Below are positions 36,483-48,189 of a stretch of DNA of 60,000 nucleotides, one piece after another; position 1 is the first letter of the stretch, and each line of letters starts with the position of its first letter. A model generated the notes under the pieces. The model searched no databases. It had not been told where the DNA came from and saw nothing but the letters and a program-made list of their open reading frames with translations. A program made the translations under genes and the position numbers. The stretch is from Polytrichum commune. Taxonomy: Eukaryota > Streptophyta > Polytrichopsida > Polytrichales > Polytrichaceae. The stretch spans positions 71,441,554-71,501,553 of the forward strand of contig OX485803.1 of NCBI GenBank assembly GCA_950295325.1. The letters run 5' to 3'.

Positions 36483-39400
36483 CTAGCCAGTGTTGCGCAT
36501 GCCAGCTGCAATACCATTGATGGTTATTAGCAGAGCATCTCTCAGCTTTGGATTTGCTGCATCTTGGCGCAAGCGGCGAAGAATTTCCACCTGCACACAT
36601 GCAAAGCGTTAGAGCGTAGGCTACCCTTAGCACAATCCTTCCATTACTGAAACTTACAATGCTAATATATACATGGACTATGAAATCCATAAGACTAAAG
36701 TCCGAATGTGAGATAACTTACAACAATTACATCGTGTTGCAATACTATTTTATAAGGAGAACCTAGCTTGGAAATCTAGGACAGGCAAGAGGAGAAGTTG
36801 GAAAACCGAAGTGAAGTTACGAGTTATCTTACTTGAAGCATGTTGATTGGATCAAGATATGCGAGTCGGCTTTCAATCAACCTCTGTAAGGTCTTGTTAT
36901 TCTCTGACAGCTTCTGATGACCGCTTACATCCAACACGGCAGTCTCTGTTCTGTGAAAGTCTCCTCGAAGCTCTTCACCTAGCTGCTGCCGGCACTCTGA
37001 CACTAAAACCTCATCATAATGTTTAGCTATAGGAATGTCAGCCTTAGCGAGTACCATCTCTATCAAATCAATGGTAGACTGGAAAAATGGCCATTCTCTG
37101 TACATGGCTTGCAACTCCTCCCTATGTCCTCGAGCAAATGCGGCCTCAAGACCTCTGCCTACTCCCAGCCAAGCAGGAAGCACAAACCGTGTCTGAGTCC
37201 AAGCAAAGATCCATGGGATGGCACGGAGCTGGGAGATTCCACCGGTCTTCTTTCGACGGGTTGGTCGACTGCCAATGTTGAGATTTCCAAGCTCAGCTTC
37301 AGGTGTTGCCTCATGGAAATACTCCAAGAATTCTGGTGTCTCAAAGACAATGCCACGGTAGTGCTTGCAACTGTTCTCAGATATTTCGTCCATGATGTTG
37401 CGCCAGCTGGCACACCTTGGGGGATCAGGTGGGTGCAATGTAGCCAACAACACAGCAGTTGTATAAATCTCAAGCTGTCGGACAGCTGTTTGCGAGAGAC
37501 CAAATTTTGCTTGAATCATCTCACCCTGCTCAGTGACCCTCAATGTTCCCATCACAGAACCTGGAGGTTGAGATTGAATAGCCATGTATGTGGGCCCACC
37601 TCCTCGTCCAACACTGCCGCCCCGACCATGGAAAAGAGTGATCTTAATACCAAACTCCTTGCAAGCTGCCACAACATCCTCCTGTGCTTTGTAAAGCTCC
37701 CATGCTGCAGTGAACCTTCCCGCATCTTTCCCAGAATCAGAGTAACCGAGCATTACCTCCTGGTGACCTTGGTGGTTAGCAATCAAATGCTCCCGATACC
37801 AATCTATCTTCAGCAACTTGCGAATAACGGTGCCTGAATTTTTCAAGTCTTGCACTGTTTCAAACAGCGGCACAACACGTAGGGACTCACCACTACAAGT
37901 TTTGCCAAGTTCTCCACCCACAACAAGTCTAGCCTCTTTTTGTAATAACTCAACTGCAAGAACATCACTGGCCTCAGATGCCATGGAGATAACATAGGCC
38001 CCAAGTGAGTTCGTCCCCATCTCTGCAGTCACACGGAAAGTGTTGAGTACCTCCCGAACTTCTGGTTTCACGTCAATTGTTGGTGGAACCAAGGGTCTTC
38101 TACCTTTCAGCTCGGTAGTAAGGAACTTGAGCTTCTTCTCTTCATCCCATTGACTATATGTACCAATCTCCAGCCAGTCAGTAATGGCATCCAGTGCTTC
38201 TGTATGACGGTCAGCTTCTTGACGCACATCAAGCTTCATGAGTGTCATGCCAAAAGTGGCAACCCTGTAGGCAGGAAATAAATCATGAGCACAAGGACAA
38301 GCAATGTTACAGGATATTAGACAAGCAGTCACTACTAATCTCAATGCAGGAGCATAATACCGGGATAATAGAAAAGCAAAACATAAAAAAGAGCATCTAG
38401 TTGACAAAAAGGTGAAGTCTGCTTTCATCTTCATCTGTTGCAAGAACAGATGGTATCCGGACAATGGAAGAAAGTGGAAGCAACACATCTAGACTGCCTC
38501 ACTATTACATTTGATACGAAAGAAGTCTGTGTCTGAAGATTTAACAAATCTTCCATGCATCAAAATATTCAAATCAGAAAATAACAAATTAGATTGCCAG
38601 GTTTTCCCCCAATGTAACTGAATCTAAATCTAAATTCATTGTTAAACAATTTTTCCCATTGACATCAAATTTCATAGAGCAAGGCATCCATATGGCATCT
38701 CTATATTCCAGACATTTACCTATGGACCTTTCAAAAAACTACATAAAACGCTGTGTTGGTTCGCCTAGACTTATTTTAAGATAATCTTGATCAATTTCCA
38801 ATGATCTACAGCTCTCCCAGGAATAAACCCATGACTCTGAATTGGCAAGGGCGAATAATGGCTCCAGATGTATAATGGAATCAAAGGGCATGCAATGGAA
38901 AGATGTGATTTGCCAATCAGAGCAAAATACACTAACAAGGAACAACAATAGAAGACATAATTGCATAGGAAGTGGCTTCAAGAAGAGTACCTTCTGATCA
39001 GGTCAGTGAGACGCCCATCTGCAAGTATCTCTGATCGACAGGATTCCATAGATTCATGGCACATCATTAGTGGCTCAAGCAGTTGTTCACCAGTTTCATA
39101 ATAGTCGTTTGGATCATAATCACATGGAGACCCTTCCAGCATCTCCTCCATTCTTCGTCGGGTATTCACAAGCTTTTGTCGAACATGACCTAGGACCACC
39201 CTATATGGGGCAATGTCAGGACGCCCGATCATGCTAGGGTTCAAAAGCTTGTCCATGCTGGACTTATTAAGATTTGATTCCAAGAGAGTCTTCTTCCGGA
39301 AAGAGCCCGACTTGCTCAGCCCTCCCACAGCGGCTGCTGCAGCAGCTAAGGTTGGAGTTGTTGGTGCTCCGCTCCCGTCCGCAATTTGTTGTGAATCTGC

Positions 39401-40956
39401 CATATCTTTAAGATTGAAACCACAAGAACCATTCTCGCCCTTGTAAGCCCTGGGTGAGCCTTCTTTGGAGTGCATTGCAGAGCTCGGAGCAGTGTTCACA
39501 CTTGATGGATTCTGCTTCACAAAGAAGTATCCAAACCATACACAGGTCACCTCTTGGTTCAACAAAGCAAAAATGAAAAATTCGACCATTACAAATAGCC
39601 CCGGTGTTTGGGACCAGACACTAATAAGATCTGGCACCTCAATGGCTGGCAAAAAGCAGCGTCAACAAATGTACAGAAGAGCAAGAATTTTTAATAAAAC
39701 AAACAAACAAAACCAGAATTATGAGGTAAGAATAAGAAACAGAAAAAACTTGTGGAAAATGATACTAGGAGTGCAGTAAGCACCTGAAAAGTGGAGAGCA
39801 TGTCAATATCATCTTTCACGGGAAGCTCCAAGATTGGCATCTCTGACTCCCCATCAGTGCCTGTGTATGTCGGCATGTCAGCCCCAACCGGCAGGTGCTG
39901 AGGTAGGGTTGGGCCATGGTAGTCTGAATACTTCTCCCTAGGCTTCCAGCTGATGTGGTGGTGTTCTTCGTGATCATGTTCTTTCGAAATGATACTGTAA
40001 GCATAATCTCCCAGCTTCTTACTACAATTCATCATGGACAGCTCAAAGCGCAGCCCGTCAATTTCTCTGAGATATAAATCAGCAGCAATCCATCTTGCTA
40101 AGAAACAGACATCCCGAGTCACCTTGGCAGTAACATTAGGGTTCCCGTCTCGGTCGCCACCAATCCATGAACCAAATTTGATGGGTGTAGCTGTCAGAGG
40201 TAGTGGTTTTCCCGTGTGTCTCTTCAAAGCGTTGCTTACCCGCCGAAGGTACTGAGGAACAGCCTTCCACAGCGTTTGCTCAACAATGTGCAGACCTCCG
40301 CGAGCTTCATCAACAGGAGTGGGCTTCCGACGCCTGATTTCATCTGTTTGCCACAGGGATGTGATCTCCCTTACCAGATCCTCGATTAGGAGGTCCTTAT
40401 CCTCATGTGTTAGATCCCCTCTGTCGTTCCGTTCAAGGAGATGCGCGATGCGGAGATGCTTGTACTGCAATGTTCGTCGATTGATCTGTGTTGGATGAGC
40501 AGTGAGCACAATCTCGACCTCTTGCTCACACACAGCATTGTACACCTCCTCTTGAGAATATCCACTCTGTATAAGTCTGTTGAACACGTCGTCACAAGAC
40601 TTGGAAACATGACCTGGGATTTTTGTCCTGCGAACTCGGTGATGTGTCTCTGCGATCCCCATCAGGTTCAAATAATGGCTGAAGGCACGAGCTAGAGGGA
40701 CTGCTTCCTCAAGCTCCATACCTTTCAATTCCTTTTCAAGTTGCTTCGACAGCCATTCTGCTGCATGGTCCACTTTAGCCATCCGCATGTTGCAAGCACT
40801 TTGTGCCAGAAGACGAACTCTTTCCACCCTGTCCGTAAAGTTTTGTCCCACCTCACGTTGTAGGCAATCGTTGAGGAGGTTCCCCAGCAAATGGCAATCG
40901 TCATCGAATGCCTGAAACGAAATCTCCTCCGCAATGTCATCTGTAGTGTCCGTCAT
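36483..40956 (-). CDS. PPC4-like: Bacterial-type phosphoenolpyruvate carboxylase (BTPC)
   Basis: PEPC makes oxaloacetate from PEP and bicarbonate in the cytosol. BTPC subunits join plant-type PEPC in hetero-octameric Class-2 complexes. Proposed exons, minus strand: 40956-39784, 39511-38991, 38264-36833, 36590-36483. Borders are GT-AG with consistent phases, giving about 1,077 residues. Catalytic motifs are intact: '[17 protein letters not shown]' (His about 154), '[19 protein letters not shown]', '[11 protein letters not shown]' and '[14 protein letters not shown]'. The protein ends in RNTG, as bacterial-type enzymes do (plant-type end QNTG). The N-terminal phosphorylation motif of plant-type enzymes is absent. 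A disordered insertion follows residue about 320 (His-rich 'HDHEEHHH', then Ser/Gly/Ala-rich with a run of seven Ala), the hallmark region of BTPC. Exon 2 could begin at 39,514 instead (one extra Gln). Only three introns are unusual for a vascular plant BTPC. Confidence 0.95.
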
Positions 40957-40959
40957 CTT

Positions 40960-41920
40960 GACTTCTCTCTCCTTCCGTTCACAAATTCCTTCACTGTTCA
41001 GTTTATCAACCGCACCTTCGCTCAGTCTGCCAATTACAAAGCAAAGTCACATCATTATTCTCCCATTGCCATGTGCTGCGCCCCTCACGTTCTTACAACC
41101 TCCACTACCTCAACACGAACATAATTCGCCACAATCACCTCCAAATTCAATTTTAGCAAGTGACGGCAAGAAAGCACAATTCAGAAATTCAGATTGATGA
41201 ATAACTACTTTAAAACTTCTTGGAATACACCGAGATTCTTTTCTCTAATGCGACAACGTAGTCCATAGTAGTCACCCGGACAATACCGCGCTGTTCGATC
41301 CCTTGCAGGTTCAGAGCAACATTGGTAAAGCAAGACCTCCAATCAGCTTACCAAGTTAGCAGCCATTGTGGTTGGACGGAAGACGAATTATTCATAAATA
41401 TAGAAGCGAGCTCACACTGGCACAACCAATCCGTTTCAAAGAGGTCACTTGTTGTAAACCGTTCTATTATTAGCCGATCGCATGACTACTCTCCAAAGAG
41501 ATCGATATGATGAACTTAAAAGAGGACAATCGCATTGTTGATGAACCATATTTTCAGACACAATTCCTCGCCTCAGGAGCTACTTCGGCAAGTGATACTA
41601 CCGAGGAACAAAACAGAAATGACCATAACTACTTCCTTCAAAAGAGCACTATGAGCGCTGATCCACAACAATTGGAACCGATGAACATCTCCACATAAGA
41701 ACGCAATGACATCTATCAACTATAACCCTGTCTCTTCGTTGTAGCTACCACGTTCATTTCACGAGTAAGAAGAGAAGAGGTCTCACATCGTTGGCTCTCA
41801 AGTTCTTGCCCATTTGAAACAGAACTTTTCTTGAAGGAGCATCACAGAGTCCATTTCCAGTGACTATTTCCAGCATGAATAGACCGAACGCATTGGCAAA
41901 CCGACTTCCCTTGTCTGTAG
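40960..41920. other. Upstream region of BTPC, no gene recognised
   Basis: It should hold the BTPC promoter and 5' untranslated sequence (minus strand). Short plus-strand open frames (41,322-41,510; 41,507-41,698) have no recognisable content. Confidence 0.4.
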
Positions 41921-42510
41921 GAGACAAGGGAGTCCTCACACCGAACCTCCGGCTCTCCAGTTAAATCCTTGGAGAAAAAGTGATATTAATTTTTTTTAAA
42001 TAAAGCGGACACTCGAGAGCGATTAGCCGGTGGATCTACAGTTGAATCCTTACAGCAACTCCTCCGACACTCGCTCACCAAACGAAAATTAAACACCATA
42101 TATTAAGATGCAAAATCTTATTCCAGAGCACGAATGCGGTGACAAACAACAAACAAAAGTTCTCAAATGACAAGAGAAGGCCGTCTCTTCACCTTGAAGA
42201 GAATCCGTGCACTACCTATCTATCTCCCTCCGATACTTACGCCTCACCTAACCAAAATTGAATATCAAAAGATGCGGAATCTCGAGGGGCGCTTCTAGGA
42301 GGGAGGGAATTGTAAAGCAACAATGCAATGGCTAAAAAAAAGAACAATTTCGTAAGAGACAAAGAAGTTGGACCTTTCACTTTACCTTCAGTTGAATCCG
42401 TGCACTGTATATCTCCTCAGACGCCGCTCGAGGCTCAACGAACCGAAATTGGATAAGAAAAAAGACGCGGAAGCTCGGATGCGTAGCTACGAGGGAGAGA
42501 ATTGGAGAGC
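41920..42510 (+). repeat. Diverged tandem-like repeats upstream of BTPC
   Basis: A motif of the form (A/G)AATCC(T/G)TG... followed 20-50 bp later by CTC(A/C)...C-GA-AC-C-, then 'ACC(G/A)AAATTG' and 'AAGATGC(G/A)', recurs at about 41,945-42,000, 42,030-42,115, 42,190-42,285 and 42,385-42,480. The units are badly diverged and unequally spaced. They may be old tandem repeats in the BTPC upstream region. Confidence 0.4.
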
Positions 42511-42669
42511 ATCGAAGAAGATCTCCATCTCTAACTTAGTTATTTCGTCTTCGGAGATCCAGAAATCACGAAAGTGTGGCGCCGTGCCTTCTCCCCGTCC
42601 TGCTCTTCTTATCAACCTCCACGTCCCAAACCACATCCCCAATCAGGTTTCGAACGAGGTGTTGAAGTA

Positions 42670-43580
42670 GATCTCACGAATATGCGGCAGTTCTGAAAGT
42701 TATGTTTCAAGGTTTTGTTTTCATTTTCTTTCTTTCTTTCGAAAAAATGCAAGATAAGGTACATTAATAGCCCTAATACTTTGGGTCACAGTAATTTTCT
42801 AGGGCCACACTAATTGTTTTTTCTAGAAAATTTGATGTGGGTGATTATTTTATTTTGTGTTAACTATTATTTAATATGTTGGTCGGAAGTCTTCATGAAG
42901 GTTCAAAGGAAGACCCAAGTCTATCTTGAACCCACATTAATTCCACCTGGACAAGAAAATTAGTGTGACCCATGTGAACATTTCCACCCTCAGTTCCCAC
43001 CCACACTAACATGACTATTCAGTGTGGTTGATAATACTGTAGTTTACTAGTGTGATACTACTACATTTTTTCAATATTTGATATTTTAACAACCCGTACA
43101 TATATGTATTGCGAATTGGCAAGAGTTAAAGACTATATATTGAGTCATACTCTTGGAACTTTAATATGAAAACAAAAAAAACACCCAAAGCATTGTAAAT
43201 TGTGATTGTTGTTTCTTAGAATGACGAAATAAATAAATAAAAAGAGTATTGATTTGGAATACCTCAAATTATTGGTTCTCGCAGTTGCCTTGCCTACCAA
43301 ACAAACAACGTATTGCTAGAGACACCTCCAAATGACGTCAAAACAATGAACAGAAATGATGATGATAATGATGATGATCCGTAATGGTTTCAAGTAAATG
43401 GCACTCAAAGATTTGAGCTCTTGATCATGATAAAATGGCAACATTGTCCTACTATTTATAAAAGAAGGAGTATCCTACCAGCACATTAAAAATTAAAAAT
43501 GTAAAGAAAAAGCATTTCACAATGAAAAAGTAAAATTGTAAAGAAATTGTGGAGATCAGGATTAAGGACCCTAGCTACTA
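42670..43580. other. AT-rich intergenic sequence
   Basis: It contains no coding signal. A short ATG/GAT trinucleotide-rich patch lies at about 43,355-43,378. Confidence 0.4.
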
Positions 43581-43584
43581 ACTA

Positions 43585-44908
43585 AGGGCTAGGGTGAACC
43601 AACTCCCACACTCGTACCCTCGGGGGATGAAGGCCTCGCGGATGACACTGAAAACTTCATCCTTCTTTATGGGGAAGCCCCCCCTTAGAAAGGGGCAAGC
43701 CTCCAAGGAAATTTCTGAACCCGACCGAAAAGTGCTACCCGCCCCGCCCAACTTCAAAAAAAATATTGCTCTTGCATTCTTGAAGGCCGCTTGACTACAA
43801 ATCCAATATTGAGTGCACTTCGCCTTCAAGGTCTAAAATCCAATATATATGTGCACTTCCAATTAGTAAATAAGAAATTCATTGGGATTTCATTCTGGAA
43901 ATGAAACCATCAATGAAGCATGTAATCAGCTTGGAGGTCAAATAAAATTACAAAATCCTCATTAACATTGAGGTTATAATTTTTTTGACTTACCATTTGA
44001 AATTGTCTTTGTCATTCTAAAATGACACTTAAATTTAGTGTGCTGATTTAGTATGTATATTCTATAATATTTTAGTAATGCCGCCTACTTTCACAAGTAT
44101 TCATAAAATTTTAATTAATAAATTAAACTACTGGAATAAATTAAATAAATAAATGTAATTACTGGAATAAATAAATAAATAAAATTGCTGAAATGAATTA
44201 CTGGAATGAATTGGTTCAGTTAATTACTGTAAGTAATTGAATTTAATTACAGTAATTAAAATTTAGAATGAATTAGTCTTACTTAATTTGGTAAGCACAC
44301 TTTTCTGATTTATTTGGGCTTAAATAGGATTCATCAGAATTAATTAGACTTAATGACATTAAATCACACTTAATTGGTTTGAATATGTATGAATACTTGT
44401 GAAAGTAGGCGGCATTACTAAAATATTATAGAATATACATACTAAATCAGCACACTAAATTTAAGTGTCATTTTAGAATGACAAAGACAATTTCAAATGG
44501 TAAGTCAAAAAAATTATAACCTCAATGTTAATGAGGATTTTGTAATTTTATTTGACCTCCAAGCTGATTACATGCTTCATTGATGGTTTCATTTCCAGAA
44601 TGAAATCCCAATGAATTGCTTATTTACTAATTGGAAGTGCACATATATATTGGATTTTAGACCTTGAAGGCGAAGTGCACTCAATATGGGATTTGTAGTC
44701 AAGCGGCCTTCAAGAATGCAAGAGCAATATTTTTTTTGAAGTTGGGCGGGGCGGGTAGCACTTTTCGGTCAGGTTCAGAAATTTCCTTGGAGGCTTGCCC
44801 CTTTCTAAGGGGGGGCTTCCCCATAAAGAAGGATGAAGTTTTCAGTGTCATCCGCGAGGCCTTCATCCCCCAAGGATACGAGTGTGGGAGTTGGTTCACC
44901 CTAGCCCT
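43585..44908. mobile_element. 1.3-kb foldback transposon with ~520-bp arms and a 5-bp target duplication
   Basis: The outer ends are AGGGCTAGGGTGAACC and its reverse complement, flanked on both sides by AACTA (43,580-43,584 and 44,909-44,913), which fits a 5-bp target-site duplication. The arms (about 43,585-44,106 and 44,386-44,908) are nearly perfect reverse complements. The loop of about 280 bp is AT-rich and built of recurring TACTGGAATAAATT-like units. Each outer arm contains the same open frame of about 65-80 codons read inward (minus at 43,829, plus at 44,664, with 'FSVIREAFIP' and 'GYECGSWFTLAL'). I do not recognise that protein, and there is no transposase, so the element is nonautonomous. 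Confidence 0.93.
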
Positions 44909-45072
44909 AACTAAGCCTCTCCAACTCCTTGTGTACTTTTGCTACTACCACATTAAAACTAAAAAAGTATGAAGGAAATTAAAAGTGTAGAGGAAAGCAC
45001 TTTGGAATCCAACTTATTCTTTTTTAATATACTTTTCCTACACTGAGAGGGAGCGCTCACGAGCATCTTTTA

Positions 45073-45572
45073 GGGCCACTTCACACACAAGCCGAGAGCC
45101 GTGACCATCAAGTTGTGAGAGCCCAAAAGAAAGTGTCCAAAGGCCGTCCCAACACACCTCCAAAAATCATGCAGTGTGGTCACGGACCCTCAAGTGTAGT
45201 GTGGAGTCATATGTGACCAGTCCCTCAACCAAATGCTATTTCAATGGATTTCCATTCACGCGGATCCTCACACATGATAAAATAGAATAAATCAATGGTG
45301 GTGAGCGTCCGGAGTGCCATGGTCTCCCGGTTTTGTGTTAGGCCTACCTCCAAGAGGTGGTTTTTGAGAATAGTCCAAGTGACCATGAAACAAGATCTAT
45401 TCAATGCCGCGTAGGAATCCATGTAGACTTTACATCCATCTTGCATTCACATACTCAATTGGTCCCTCAAGTGTAGTGTGAAGCAAACTTGGACCAGCTC
45501 CGCCTTTCCCACCAATGAGAGTGCTTGAAGTGTAATGGTCATGGACTCTCAGTCTCATTTGTGAAGTGGCCC
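45073..45572 (+). mobile_element. Tourist-like MITE, copy 2
   Basis: This 500-bp element has the same terminal repeat as the copy at 21.4 kb (GGGCCACTTCAC) and is flanked by TTA at 45,070-45,072 and 45,573-45,575. It has the same orientation and internal landmarks as copy 1, with moderate divergence and a few small deletions. Confidence 0.92.
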
Positions 45573-45620
45573 TTAATCTTGCACGTATCAATATGCCATT
45601 GATCAGGATAGCCTAATGTG

Positions 45621-46212
45621 CAGCGACGCTATCTTGTGAGCGGTGAGCAGTGAGCGGCGAGCGGTGAGCAGAAAATTTGAAATTTTTAAAAAAAAATTGA
45701 TTTTAAAAAAAAAAAATCAGATGATTTGACTTAATTCTTACACCGAGTAGGACTCTTCGTATAGTTTCTTTACAAATATGACTAAAAGTAGATGGTACGT
45801 TTAACTGTGGATGGTGCCTATAACCGTGGAGTGGAAGAAATTATAAACTTTTGAAAAAACCATCCATAAAAAGAAACGGAAGAAAACGAAAAAAAAAAAT
45901 TAGAAAAAAAACTTCCAAAATAATAGGGAACATAAAATAAGGGATAAGAATGTAAATTAATTTATTTTTTTTGCTTACAAGGTCTTTCCAAAAAAATTCA
46001 TTTGTGTGAACTGCAAAAATCCCTCCGCGGGAATAGGACCTTGATTATTTTTTGTTAAATAATATGTAGATTTTATAGAATGAAACCATAAATTCTCCAC
46101 GGTCATAGGGTCTATATCATACATTTCATTGAAAAATTTGAAGAATAAAAATTCAAATTTTCTGCTCATGGCTCACTGCTCACCGCTCACCGCTCACAAG
46201 ATAGCATTCTTG
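45621..46212. mobile_element. 592-bp TIR element with subterminal GTGAGCG heptad repeats
   Basis: The direct repeat GCCTAATGTG flanks the element at 45,611-45,620 and 46,213-46,222. The ends are inverted repeats: CAGCGACGCTATCTTG against CAAGAATGCTATCTTG. Just inside each end is a cluster of GAGCGGTGAGCAGTGAGC-type heptad units (five on the left, five on the right, in opposite orientation). The middle is A/T-rich and noncoding. A 10-bp duplication suggests a Mutator-like origin (usually 9-11 bp). An 8-bp hAT duplication with two chance matches is the alternative, and the CA-starting end would suit it. Confidence 0.88.
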
Positions 46213-46227
46213 GCCTAATGTGAATCA

Positions 46228-46742
46228 GGGGCGGTTTACACTATGGACCATGAAGTCGACCCACGTAAGAGGCCTATTTTGCGTGGGACGACTTCATGGG
46301 ACGACTTCCATGGTCCGAGTTACTAAAATATTAGTTTTCATGGTTCATGGGCCCTTCACTACGTGTAAACCAAATGTGGACCAAGAGGAATGACCACACA
46401 CCAAAAAGTGAAGGTGCTGATTTTTTTAATACATGCCCAAAAAAATTCGGGAAAAAAAGATATTAAAAGAAAAATTCGGCCAATGGCTGATTTTCAGCCT
46501 TACGGCTCCCTTGATTTCCGTTGAGTCGAGCATTTTGCCTCGCCTCAACGGAAAACCCGTTGGACCATGGCACATTATCCAAATGGTAGATTTTAGTAGT
46601 TTTTGGGGACCTCAAAGTTAGTGGTCATTCTCCTTTTTTCAAGGTAGTGTAAAGCCAAATGGGACCAAGAGCACTTTACTCTCCAATCACAAATTTTAGA
46701 ATTTCATGGTCATGGCTCTTGGTCCATAGTGTAAACCGCCCC
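46228..46742. mobile_element. 515-bp TIR element (MITE) flanked by TCA
   Basis: Terminal inverted repeats of about 23 bp begin GGGGCGGTTTACACTATGG and are exact at the ends. TCA flanks both sides (46,225-46,227 and 46,743-46,745). The sequence just inside the ends ('CATGGTC', 'CTTGGTCC') is also partly palindromic. It is noncoding. The ends and the 3-bp duplication resemble PIF/Harbinger MITEs, although TCA is not the usual TTA target. Confidence 0.85.
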
Positions 46743-47307
46743 TCATATTCTCTAAATTAAATTAACAAGCCGCTAGCCGCAAGAGTGTTGTGCCCTCTTC
46801 AACACTCACTTACCACACTTGACTTGAAACAAGTGGGTCACTAACACTATACAACCACAACTACTATATATGTGAGCGTCTCTGGGTGGTTGTCAAACTT
46901 TGGCTCATTTCAAGGACCTCTCATGGGTCTCTTCTCCCCAAGGCAAAAGCCAATAACTTCATGAACTATAAACGGCTTCATGAACTATAACTTCCCAATA
47001 TTTTCACCTTTAACATATAAGGGCTCCCATTGGTGTCACCTTCAACTTTACATGGGACATCTACACACGAAAGGGTCCATAGAGCGGCCTCCTAACAAAC
47101 AAATCTTGACAAAAACAACCTTGGCATAATTAAGTTGCCACAAGGTTGATTGGATATATAGTGATAATAATATCCTCACGGGCCCACCTCAATTCTTCTT
47201 GTTTCTATTGTAATGTAGCATGTTATAATCCTTACCATCCATACCCATGATTGAGGTATGTGGGTGTTATTTGGCTCGTTTTTCATGTTCTCCGACTTCT
47301 ACTGATT

Positions 47308-47742
47308 ACACTATTTTGTCTAATTAGTGTAAGTTACCATTCAGACTTATGTGTTGCTATAACCTTTTGCCAAGAGCATCATGTTTATCAAATAACATGA
47401 GTGCACTAAATATGTTGTTCAGTGTCACTTACTATTTGGAATTACGCAATGCTATATCTATTTACTATATATCTCACATTTTACCCCATAATATCAAATT
47501 GGTTGTTTGGACATTATAGAACACTAACAACTTTACTTGGTAAAAAAAAAATGAACATGAAAATATGTAGCACTAGGTATACCCAAATAGTAAGTGTCAC
47601 TAAGTATCATGTTTAGTGTAGTTAGTATCCACACTAAAGAACGTCATATCACTTAGTTGGTGAAAAATGATAATGTCGGTAGAACATTATAGCAACATAT
47701 AACTTTGAATGCTAATCCACACTAATTAGACAAAATAGTGTA
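47308..47742. mobile_element. Inverted-repeat element, family B copy 1
   Basis: The ends are 'ACACTATTTTGTCTAATTAG' and its reverse complement. The similarity continues inward through 'GT(A)AG(T)TACCATTC' and 'TTGCTATAA'. The length is about 435 bp with no coding capacity. The smaller copy at 55,442-55,637 shares these landmarks. Confidence 0.75.
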
Positions 47743-48189
47743 GATCCTAATAAGAAAATTATCGGGTTGCATTAGCAAATCCATGATGGAACATCCACCA
47801 AAAAAATCAAAAAATCAAGCCTCCCCTTATTCAATTTTGGTTGTCGGAAGTGCATGTTTGTTGATTTTTTAACTAGATACACAAGTCTTCTCAATTGTTT
47901 TTTCACTAGTGAGTGTACAGGATTATTAGTATTTGAAGACATGGTCCAATGTCTTTCAAATACGTGTCTTCATGGTGTTTTCTCTTTGATCATCACCAAA
48001 CCACATACCAATCAAGTATAGGGGTCCGATTAAGAAACCGAGCCACTTCAAGCCCATCTACCTTGGTTACTCCTACCAATTTACTGCTTCCAAATTCCTA
48101 ATATGTCTTAGAAGATGCTACAGTGGGTGTAAATGAACATTGTAAGTTAAGTTGAGGTAGATGGATCTTAAACGGTTACTTATCCTGAC

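Noticed and set aside
37019-37837. Plus-strand open frame of 272 codons within BTPC
   Set aside because: It is the antisense shadow of the third BTPC exon, whose motifs are unmistakable on the minus strand; the plus-strand translation has no family-like content.
43578-44972. Two separate small genes encoding nearly identical proteins on opposite strands
   Set aside because: They are the mirror arms of one foldback transposon with a target-site duplication outside both.
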